Below, one piece after another: positions 23,151 through 31,462 of a stretch of 64,000 nt of DNA. The notes beneath the pieces were generated by a model. The model was not told the origin of the DNA and did no database searches. It worked only from the letters and a program-made list of their open reading frames with translations. Position 1 is the stretch's first letter. The number at the start of each line of letters is the position of its first letter. A program made the translations under genes and the position numbers. Source of the stretch: Armigeres subalbatus (taxonomy: Eukaryota; Arthropoda; Insecta; Diptera; Culicidae); the NCBI RefSeq assembly GCF_024139115.2, contig NC_085140.1:103242988-103306987 (forward strand). Direction: 5' to 3'.

Positions 23151-23427
23151 ATCCATTTGTTGATAAAAGGACCTTTTGTCCTTTTGATATTTTGTCCCAT
23201 AGTCCTTCATACACTTTGCTGGTTGGGGTAGTCAGGATTCAAGAGTCTTTGATTTACGTATCGTCATACATATTATGTACAATACGAATAAAAAAATTAT
23301 ACAATTACCAAAACTTTTCAATAAGTTTTCATTGGAATTGTAATACATCCGCCATTACGCATTTTTTCCCCCTGGGTCCAGCGAAGGTACCCCCAGGGGT
23401 ACATGTACCCCAGGTTGAGAACCGCTG

Positions 23428-23696
23428 ACTTAAAGTGATATTGTCCAATCGTAGATATGATTCAGTTTTTAAAATAAAGTCTACGTCTGGAATAAGGCGA
23501 AGAAATATGATACTCATTCGTAAACAGTTTGTTTGGCATTAGGCAAATATGAATGTATTTTTCGATTACGGAGTATTTGGCGCGCAAGTGATGTTGCAGA
23601 AGACCGCCAACGCAAAACGGATTGGCAACACCGGTGATATTGACGAACGATTATGCTGAGGGCATTGATCAAACGAGTGAACGGAGTGTTTTCTAT
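23428..23696. other. No gene seen
   Basis: AT-rich sequence between the hAT-like right end and the hammerhead-like motif. Confidence 0.35.
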
Positions 23697-23736
23697 CCCT
23701 TGGAAAAGGCACAATAAATGTGACCGAAACGTCAGG
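23697..23736 (+). other. Hammerhead-ribozyme-like motif (degenerate)
   Basis: The order is CCCTTGGAAAA, then a stem GGCACA-loop-TGTGACC, then GAAACGTC. Outside it, TTCTA (about 23690) can pair with TAGAA (about 23739). This matches the layout of a type I hammerhead (helix I, CUGANGA-like box, helix II, GAAAC, cleavage triplet GTC). The CUGAUGA box is changed and helix III is essentially absent, so activity is doubtful. A closer match lies at 25164-25219. Confidence 0.4.
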
Positions 23737-23775
23737 TTTAGAACGGATATCCGTTTATGATCCTATTAAAACTGA

Positions 23776-24065
23776 GGGGCCTTCCTTAGCCGTGCGGTAA
23801 GACGCGCGGTTACAAAGCAAGACCATGCTGAGGGTGGCTGGGTTCGATTCCCGGTGCCGGTCTAGGCAATTTTCGGATTGGAAATTGTCTCGACTTCCCT
23901 GGGCATTAGGTATCATCGTGTTAGCCTCATGATATACGAATGCAAAATGGTAACTTGGCTAAGAAACCTCGCAGTTAATAACTGTGGAAGTGCTTAATGA
24001 ACACTAAGCTGCGAGGCGGCTCTGTCCCAGTGTGGGGATGTAATGCCAATAAGAAGAAGAAGAAG
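23776..24065 (+). mobile_element. Feilai-type SINE, near full length
   Basis: The 290-bp copy starts GGGGCCTTCCTTAGCCGTGC with box A, then box B GGTTCGATTCCC, and ends in (AAG)n. The 11-bp target duplication ATTAAAACTGA flanks it exactly (23765-23775 and 24066-24076). It is transcribed by RNA polymerase III in this family and depends on a LINE for mobility. Confidence 0.93.
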
Positions 24066-24076
24066 ATTAAAACTGA

Positions 24077-24299
24077 ATGCCAAGAACTGTCTACAAAGCC
24101 TCAGTCACTCCTAACACATATATTTTTGGGATAAATAGTATCCATATTTCTGATAATTGTCTAATATGTTAAATAATCCCCTTTATGAAAATTGATTATA
24201 CCGAGAATCCCTTCATAAGTAAATAATCCAAATCTCCGTTATGCAAAACTACCTTCTTTATATAATTCTTTTTCTATTCTTTATTATTGGTGGAATAAT
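24077..24299. other. No gene seen
   Basis: AT-rich plain sequence. Confidence 0.35.
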
Positions 24300-24440
24300 C
24301 GTAATTTCCAGTTTTACTATTTCTGGGGAATGATAGATTCTGGCAAATTGCATTCTGGCAAATGGTCTATTCTGGGGAATGGCTTTATGGCAAAAATCAT
24401 CCTGGCAAATTTGTTCTGACAAATGGTTTTCTGGCAAATG
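24300..24440. repeat. TTCTGGCAAATGG-type minisatellite
   Basis: Several degenerate copies of a TTCTGGCAAATGG word about 20 bp apart, probably related to the GGCCAAAT-type satellites elsewhere in the window. Confidence 0.6.
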
Positions 24441-24731
24441 GCATACAATCTTAAAACCTTGTACCCGATTGGAACCACCAATCTGACAGCAAACGTGCTG
24501 TTTCAATTTAAAAATTGCGTCTCTATACCGATTGTAAGGATTTTTACTCAAAACGTAAATTGCTTACAAATATAACCTACAAGGTTTCTAGAGGATTCAA
24601 ATAAAGAAATAAAAATGTGGATTCGTAAGAATTTTCACCAAACCGTACGAAAAAATCTTTATTAAAAATAGCTATGAAGATTGAATTTCTTTCGGCGATA
24701 GCAGTCTTAATAAGTAGCAAATACTTTGTTG

Positions 24732-24787
24732 CTCCTACATCCGACGTTTCGGTTAATTTATTTAACCTTCTTCAAGGGGTTAGGAGT
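24732..24787 (-). other. Hammerhead-like motif, left arm
   Basis: Exact inverted copy of the 25164-25219 motif, produced by the palindrome. Confidence 0.45.
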
Positions 24788-25163
24788 ATGTATTTTTGTT
24801 GGTGTGTGTAGTGCCCTACATTTAGTTGTCGTGGTTTTATAATGGCGTCCGCTTTTATTCATGCGTAGCGATTTTTGCGTACGACACTGTATTAAGTTTT
24901 TATAACTATATCAAAAAGCTCTCTATCCTTGGTTAAAGTTTAATTTGTACGCTTAATCGCGACACCTCGACTTTCGAAAGTCGAGGTGTCGCGATTAAGC
25001 GTACAAATTAAACTTTAACCAAGGATAGAGAGCTTTTTGAAATAGTTATAAAAACTTAATACAGTGTCGTACGCAAAAATCGCTACGCATGAATAAAAGC
25101 GGACGCCATTATAAAACCACGACAACTAAATGTAGGGCACTACACACACCAACAAAAATACAT

Positions 25164-25219
25164 ACTCCTAACCCCTTGAAGAAGGTTAAATAAATTAACC
25201 GAAACGTCGGATGTAGGAG
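25164..25219 (+). other. Hammerhead-like motif, right arm
   Basis: CTCCTA pairs with TAGGAG as helix I. CTTGAAGAA stands in the place of CUGANGA. GGTTAA-ATAAA-TTAACC forms a six-base-pair helix II, followed by GAAAC and GTC. Spacing and order fit a type I hammerhead. The altered CUGAUGA box and missing helix III argue against self-cleavage as a monomer. Confidence 0.45.
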
Positions 25220-25319
25220 CAACAAAGTATTTGCTACTTATTAAGACTGCTATCGCCGAAAGAAATTCAATCTTCATAGCAAAACTTCAGTCGTCAATTC
25301 CCAGATAATTAAAAATAGC

Positions 25320-26457
25320 GTTAGAAATTATACGGCCTCTGCAGCAAAAAGTGTGTAATCGTTATATTACTTTTTTGGCTAACAAGAATGAGCAGTTACT
25401 ATTTAAGTTTTTGTTTTCGCTACAAAAGACACCCTCTCACATACATTTGCGCCAATAAATCAAGTCAAGTAGAAGCGACATCTCACCCGGATTTACCCTA
25501 TATTTTTTTATTACAGATACAGTCAAAAAATATTAGAGGTTCGCCAATAAGCCGTTTTTGAACTTCATTTTTTTTTTAATTTCACTATTTTGTTTATATA
25601 CGCATTGAACGGCCATGCGTCTCCATCACTTCAAATTGGCAGTTCCAATGAGTTGATCAAAGTTGTCGACCTCCCCAAGCAGCACATGTCAGGAAAAAAT
25701 GATTCCAACAACTTTATAGTGACTAAATCCGATTACAGATAAGTTGCCGTAACCCATGTTGTACACGTGTGCTGCTAGGTTTGTAACTGACCAAACATAA
25801 TAAAGTTTTCACTGTTGATTTTATGATAAAATGTCCATCAAAAATACATTTTGGAGTTGGATATTTGATCTATAAGCTACACTTTTACAAGTCCAGATTT
25901 TCTCAGTTTTTCATGAAATAAAAGTCAATATTTGGTTTTGTCAATATTTTAAATTCTACAAAAAATATATATAAATATTACATAACATAAGTTCTTATAA
26001 TTTTACGGATCCGAAAACGAAAACCGTTTCACGATAATGTTATGCTCATTTTGAGGTTTAACGTGATGAAATTATTGTGTCCCAGGTATTTGCCGAGAAA
26101 AAATCGTAGTTAATTTTGGAATCTGTTTTTGAAATAGCCCATACATAAAGTTCAAGTTTGTCTGCAGTAGTTACAAGATGGCCCTGTAAACTTGCTTTTG
26201 AAGCGTTTCGCTCCAGAACACCTTCCAAGGCGTCACAAGAAGAGTTGTGCTGAACCATTCTCTTACGATAGTGATTGGAATTATCGTTTCATAACTTATC
26301 AGGTGTGAAAAGTAGGCGAGTTGTCCTTAGCGATAACTTTTTGAATTTTAGAATCAATTGATAATAAACACAAACCTTATTTTACAGTGTTGTGAAAACT
26401 CATATGTGAATATGTACAATGGATTTTGTATGGAATATGTACAATGGAATGGGAATT
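25320..26457. other. No gene seen
   Basis: AT-rich unique-looking DNA. A word ACAGTCAAAAAATATTAGAG at 25521 may be a worn transposon end, but no partner was found. Confidence 0.4.
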
Positions 26458-27890
26458 TTTGCAGGAACTTCCAGCGGACTTCCTGGAGGAATTTCCGGAA
26501 GAATTTCTGGAGGAACTTGAGGAGGAATTCCTGGAGGAACTTACAGAGGAATCCCTGGAGGAACTTCCGGAGGAATTCTTGTAGTAACTTCCAGAGGATT
26601 TTGTGGAGGATTTTCCGAAGGATTTTTTGTAGGGGGGATCCTGAGGGATTTCTTGATAAACTTTCGGGAAATTCCTGGAGGAACTTCCGGGGGAACTCCT
26701 GGAAGAATTTCTGGAGGAACTTCCGGAGGAATTCCTGGAGGAACATTCGGGGCAATAACTGGAGGAACTTTTGGAGCAATACCTAGAGGAACTTGCGGAG
26801 GAATTTCTGGAGAAGCTTCCGGAGGGATTGCTGGAGGAACTTCCAGAGGAATTCCCAAAGAAACTTTTCGAGGAATTCTTGGAGGACTTCCTGAAGGAAC
26901 TTTCGAAGAAATTTCTAAGGGAACTTCTGGATGAATTCTCGGAGGAATTTCCAGAGGAATTCCTGGAGGAACTTCTAGAGGAATTCTTGGAAAGAATTCC
27001 CCCGGAAAATCCTCCAGGAATTTCTCTGGAAGTTCCTCCAGGAATTCATCCAGAAGTTCCCTTAGAAATTTCTTCGAAAGTTCCTCCAGGAATAGATTCG
27101 GAAGTTCCTCGAGGCATTCCTTCGGATATTCCTCCAGGAATTCGTTAGGAAATTCCTCTAGGAATTCCTTCACGAATTCCTCCAGAAATTCCACCAGGAA
27201 TTCCTCAGAAAGTTCCTCCTAGAATTCCGCCGGAAGTACCTTCAGGCATGTCTTCGTTAGTTCCACCAGGAATACCTCCAGAAGTTTCTCCGGAAGTTGC
27301 TCCAGGAATTCCTCCAGAATTTCTCCAAAATTTCCCCCAGGTAACCTTACTAGATTTTTCTGGGAAATTCCCTTCGGAACTCCTCCGAAATATCATCAGG
27401 AAAATGCTTCGAAAATTCTTCTGATTTTTCTTCATACTTCTATAGAAATTCTCCAAGCATTATCTCAAAAATACCTACAAGAATATCCGCGAAAATTCCT
27501 TCAAGAACTCATCCAGAAATATCTTCATATGTTCTCCTGGAAATTTTTCCAGAGAATTCTCCAAAAAACTGCTCCTGGGAATTCCTCTTTCATGAAGAAT
27601 TAATGACGAAATTTTTGAGGAAATATTCAAAAGAGTTCATAAAAGGCTTTGATGATCAATGCATGAAGCATTTCTTGAAGAAATTCGCAAAGGAATTCCT
27701 GATTTGAAACTCTGAAGAATTTTGAACTTCGTGTGGATTTTCCCATGGGCTTACATGAGTAAAACAATAGAAAATTCTGTCCAAAATTCCTGCAGAAATT
27801 TCTCCGGAAATTTTGTTAAAAGAATTCTTCCGGGTAATTATTGAAGAATGAAAAAGGAAATCATAATGGAATTTTCAGAGAAATACCGTC
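26458..27890. repeat. 24-bp minisatellite (12-bp subunits) with strand switch
   Basis: Units alternate AGGAATTCCTGG and AGGAACTTCCGG, giving a 24-bp period. Left of about 27000 the plus strand is GGAGGAA-rich; right of it the array is inverted and TTCCTCC-rich. The long frames on both strands read as an eight-residue Pro/Glu/Ile repeat (EVPPGIPP-like), which is exactly what a stop-free 24-bp unit gives. Confidence 0.88.
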
Positions 27891-27895
27891 AACGG

Positions 27896-28664
27896 GGGTG
27901 TCATTGGGCCAAAATATGGTATGTTCCAAGTAAATGTTACAAAGCTCTAGTAGTTAACATTGGAATCAAGTTTTAATTAGTTTGGTACAAGCTTGAATAA
28001 TAAATCAAGAATGAATAATAAAATAATAAATGAGGGAAATTCTTCAAAGTTATATGTTGTTCAAAATTGGCACATTCTCACCCCTCACAAGGGGTGACAT
28101 TGGGCCAAATAAAATAAAGTTCAGCGGTGACGATGCCACGATTCATTCGTTCATTAAAAATAATTGCCTACATTACGGCTTTTACCAACTATGTAAGGCA
28201 AATCAACCAAAGACTTGGCCCAATTTCACCCCTATTAGGCGTGCATTGCTCGTTGCTACGAAAAACCAAAGCCGCCATATAAAATATCCATACAATTCGA
28301 TAAAACAACAACATATTATCGTAACATGATAACCAGGTATCCATCGATCTAAAAACTAGTTATGTAATAGATTTGTGGGGCATTACTGACAAACTGACAA
28401 TATTTAAATACGGAATTATTCGATCAATAGTTTTACATTAAAGTTTCAAGCATTATGGCACACAAACGAGCACGGTTCCAAGCACGAGCACAATTAGTTC
28501 TTGAAATTTGTTTTGTGATTTCTTAGACGTGAATATTAATATAATTTCGAAATGTTTGAAGTTTGCATCAAAATTCGTAAAACTTTCGGATAAATTAGGA
28601 GTGAAAACATTTTCTTTCTTGGCCCAATCTTACCCCCTAGGCACAATGTCACCTCGAACGACGG
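27896..28664. mobile_element. 769-bp non-autonomous TIR element
   Basis: The ends CCGTCAACGGGGGTGTCATT and, reversed, CCGTCGTTCGAGGTGACATT are inverted repeats with mismatches. Internal copies of GGTGACATTGGGCC occur near 28093 and, inverted, near 28218 and 28620. TA flanks at 27894-27895 and 28665-28666. It lies within degenerate satellite. Confidence 0.6.
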
Positions 28665-28952
28665 TACATAACGGAATTTCCAAAGGAATTCGGTTTCCTG
28701 GAGGAATTTCTAAAGAAAAAAAACATTCTCAAAGGAATACTCAAAGAAAATTTTGAAGGAATTTTAAAAGTGTCTCCGAAGGACTAAAGAAATTTCTGGA
28801 ATAGTTGAAAAAATCCAGAGGTGGGTAATTGTTAATAGAATTTTCTAAAGAACTCATGGAGGCAGTTCTGAAGAAATTTTTGAGGGGAATTTCGAAGAAA
28901 TTCCAAATCTGACGTGATTTATTGAGAAATAACTGAAAGAATTAGTAATATA

Positions 28953-29028
28953 CTACCTGTAACCGCATATTTGTCCCATCTTTGCTGGGTTTCCTATTCA
29001 TATGGGACAAATATGCGGTTACAAGCAG
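28953..29028. mobile_element. 76-bp hairpin MITE
   Basis: CTACCTGTAACCGCATATTT on the left is matched by the inverted right end CTGCTTGTAACCGCATATTT, leaving only a ~20-base loop. TA flanks both ends (28951-28952, 29029-29030). Confidence 0.8.
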
Positions 29029-29122
29029 TATACATCCCGGAAAAAATATATATATAAATTAATAGTCGAAAAAACTCCTAAAAGAATTTCCAAAGATATG
29101 AAGAAATTCCTGGAGGATTAGT

Positions 29123-29178
29123 TTTTTTTTTTGTGTCTTTATTAAAGAGACTTTCAGCCCGAGGCTGGCTCGTCTCCG
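29123..29178 (-). mobile_element. Very short retroposed LINE/SINE 3' tail (copy 2)
   Basis: On the minus strand: GGAGACGAGCCAGCCTCGGG, then CTGAAAGTCTC, then TTTAATAAAGACAC and an A tail. The exact 13-bp duplication CTGGAGGATTAGT stands at 29110-29122 and 29179-29191, proving retroposition of a 56-bp piece. Confidence 0.9.
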
Positions 29179-30001
29179 CTGGAGGATTAGTCTTAATTGA
29201 ATCGCTGAAGGAATTTCTAAAACGTTTTCCTTAGGCATACCTAATGAAGGAATTTCCTAAGGATTTTCCAAAATAAAATACCTAAAAGAGTTCGTTTAGG
29301 AATTCCCGAATCGATTTTTGGAAGTATCTTATAATTCTTTCTTTGAATTTTCGAAGAAATATCTTGGAGAATTTCTAAATATATGTCCGAAGCGGAAGAT
29401 TTTCTGGGGAAAAAGGATTTTCCTGAAGAAAATTCGAAAGAATTATCCAGAGAAACTCCGTTCGAAAATTCCCTTACGCATTCTTTTAGGATGTTTTTGC
29501 AAATTTCTTCGGAAATTCTTTCAGGAGTACGTACGAAAATTGTTTTCTCTCCATAAATTCCTTTGGAAATTCCTCTAGGGATTCCTTCGAGAATTCTTTT
29601 ACGAATTATTTTAGAAATTTCTTCGGAAATCCTTTTAGAAATTTTGTTTAGTTGATCCTTTAGAAATTCCTTTGTAAGAGCCATTGGAAATTCGTTTTCA
29701 GTTCCTTCGGAAATAACTTCAGAGATTTCTTCAAGAATAGCTACGGAAATTGTTTCAGGAAAACCTTCCACAATTCCTTGAGGAGAATTCCTTTTGTCAA
29801 TTTCTTCATGAATGCCTTTGGAAATTACTGAAGAAATTGAATTAGAAAATTTCACAATTCTTTTTAAGGGATTGCTTCAACAATTAATTTAGGATTTGCT
29901 TGAAGAAATTCCTTCAGTTATTCCTTAAGAAAACTCTTCCAAAACTCTAGAAAGAAATTATTGTAATTCCTTTGAAATTTCTTTTAGGAATTTCTTTAGA
30001 A

Positions 30002-31462
30002 CAGCGGTTCTCAACCTTTTTCTTGAGAGGTACCCCTTGGAGTTTTTCCATCAATTGAGGTACCCCCTTTTTCCTGTGAATGAAACTGTGTGAGACATGA
30101 AAAACCTTAAAACTAACGAATCAACGGGCTCTCCATGAAGTTGGCTAAAATTTTCTATATTCCGTGAAGCTTCCCAATACAAATTTAGTTTATACATCAA
30201 GCTTTCTACAAGGAAGGTTCCGATCCACTTGAAAGGAGGCCTCTTAAAAGGAGGCTTTCGAGCTGATTGAAAAGAATCTTCCTAGAAACGTAGAAGGAGG
30301 CTAACAGCTTCCAAGAGGATTTTTATGACGATTGAGGGCTTCCGAGTCTCTTGAAAGGAGGCTTCCGGGCCTCTTGAAAGGAGGCTTCCGGGCCTATTGA
30401 AAGGAGGCTTCCGGGCCTCTTGAAAGGAGGCTTCCGGGCCTCTTGAAAGGAGGCTTCCGGGCCTCTTGAAAGGAGGCTTCCGGGCCTCTTGAAAGGAGGC
30501 TTCCGGGCCTCTTGAAAGGAGGCTTCCGGGCCTCTTGAAAGGAGGCTTCCGGGCCTCTTGAAAGGAGGCTTCCGGGCCTCTTGAAAGGAGGCTTCAGGGC
30601 CTCTTGAAAGGAGGCTTCCGGGCCTCTTGAAAGGAGGCTTCCGGGCCTCTTGAAAGGAGGCTTCCGGGCCTCTTGAAAGGAGGCTTCCAGGCCTCTTTAA
30701 AGGAGGCTTCCGGGCCTCTTGAAAGGAGGCTTCCGGGCCTCTTGAAAGGAGACTTCCGGGCCTCTTGAAAGGAGGCTTCTGGGCCTCTTGAAAGGAGGCT
30801 TCCGGGCCTCTCGAAAGGAGGGTTCCGAGCCACTTGAAAAGAGGCTTCCAAGCCTCTGAAAGGATGGGTTCCAAGCCTTTTGAAAGGAGAACTCTTAAAA
30901 AGAGGCTTCCAAGCAGTTCATAAGAAGGCATCTGAAAAGCGTAGAAGGAAGCTAGCAATCCTTGTGTAATAAAGCAACCTGACTTTTTCGAAAAAAGCCT
31001 CCAAAAGGTGGCTTCAGAACCTTAAGACTTTTGTTTCGATCAAGTAGAAGATTTTTAAAATTTGTTCATTCGACGTTTTATCCTGTTGATATCTTGTTCA
31101 GCAGCCCTCCATACACTGTGCTAGTTGTGAAGGGCCCTGCCGTAATCTGGCAAAGTTACGTATACGCCTTTTCCTAAAATGGTGTTAACGAGTAATATTT
31201 ATTGAGCTCTTTAACAGGAAAATGAAAGACATGTAGGTTGTAATTTGGCGCATACGTCACTTTTTCAGATTACGGCAAGGCAGGCTTCAATTGGCTTTGA
31301 TATACTGAACACCATACTTATTATGTACAAGACAAAGTTTAGAAATAAAAAAATAGTTGTCAAAACTTTATCAATAAGATTGAATAACAATTGTAATACA
31401 TCCGCCATTACGTCTTTTGTCCGAGGTACCCCCGGCGGCCAGCAAAGGTACCCCCAAGGAAG
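30002..31462 (+). mobile_element. hAT-like element with 23-bp minisatellite (copy 2)
   Basis: The left terminus CAGCGGTTCTCAACCTTTTT is identical to copy 1, followed by the same GAGAGGTACCCCTT words and a related ~150-bp left flank. The 23-bp array comes next (30225-30930). A right flank shared with copy 1 follows (AATACATCCGCCATTACG at 31393, then GGTACCCCC words). The outermost right terminus is lost near 31462. There is no transposase. Confidence 0.75.
30225..30930 (+). repeat. Homogeneous 23-bp minisatellite array
   Basis: From 30350 to 30835 about 21 units of 23 bp are nearly identical: AGGCTTCCGGGCC then TCTTGAAAGG. Because 23 is not a multiple of three and the unit has no stop in any phase, the translated frame on the minus strand repeats every 23 residues. 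This homogeneity suggests recent expansion compared with the arrays at 16640 and 49735. Confidence 0.95.

Larger units (their letters stand above)
16421..23427 (+). mobile_element. Composite hAT-like element carrying a 23-bp minisatellite (copy 1)
   Basis: The left terminus is CAGCGGTTCTCAACCTTTTT and the right terminus, reversed, is CAGCGGTTCTCAACCTGGGG, a 16-bp inverted repeat of hAT type. Inside the ends come GGTACCCC words, then 23-bp minisatellite on both sides (16640-17620, 19441-19490, 22575-22805). The 7-kb length results from nested insertions at 17621, 19492, 21031 and 22877. The same order recurs at 30002 and, inverted, at 48671. A clean 8-bp target duplication is not evident (flanks gtctactt and acttaaag). 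The two ends could therefore belong to one eroded copy or to a chimera. No hAT transposase frame is present. Confidence 0.65.
24671..25280. mobile_element. 610-bp near-perfect palindrome (foldback element) with hammerhead-like arms
   Basis: The two 305-bp arms meet with no spacer at 24975/24976 (centre CTCGACTTTCGAAAGTCGAG). I found a single mismatch, in the AACTATAT/AACTATTT word. Each arm contains a hammerhead-like segment. The 12-bp word ATTAAAAATAGC stands at 24661-24672 and again at 25308-25319, which could be a target duplication with a 27-bp asymmetric extension on the right. Penelope-like elements carry hammerhead motifs in their terminal repeats and often show inverted repeat pairs with an end extension. 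I infer a relative of those, with no coding part left. Confidence 0.7.
28667..29999. repeat. GGAATTTC-type degenerate minisatellite
   Basis: Continuation of the 24-bp-like array in diverged form, with AAGGAATTTC or GGAAATTCCTTT words. It is interrupted by a hairpin MITE (28953) and a retroposed LINE tail (29123). Frames such as the 204-codon minus-strand one at 29241-29855 are satellite artefacts. Confidence 0.75.

Noticed and set aside
16421..23427. A secure 8-bp hAT target duplication for the composite element
   Set aside because: Flanks gtctactt and acttaaag share only a few bases, so I do not claim it. The ends may come from different copies.
24671..25280. A divergent promoter explanation for the 610-bp palindrome
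   Set aside because: Symmetry extends base-for-base through 305 bp per arm. Selection on promoters does not require that, whereas a foldback element or an assembly artefact does.
26541..27194. 217-codon minus-strand frame with a Pro/Glu/Ile eight-residue repeat
   Set aside because: The eight-residue period equals the 24-bp satellite unit, the opposite strand is open as well, and the unit simply lacks stops.
30350..30835. Regular short repeats resembling a CRISPR array
   Set aside because: The 23-bp units are directly adjacent with no unique spacers, in a eukaryotic repeat context.
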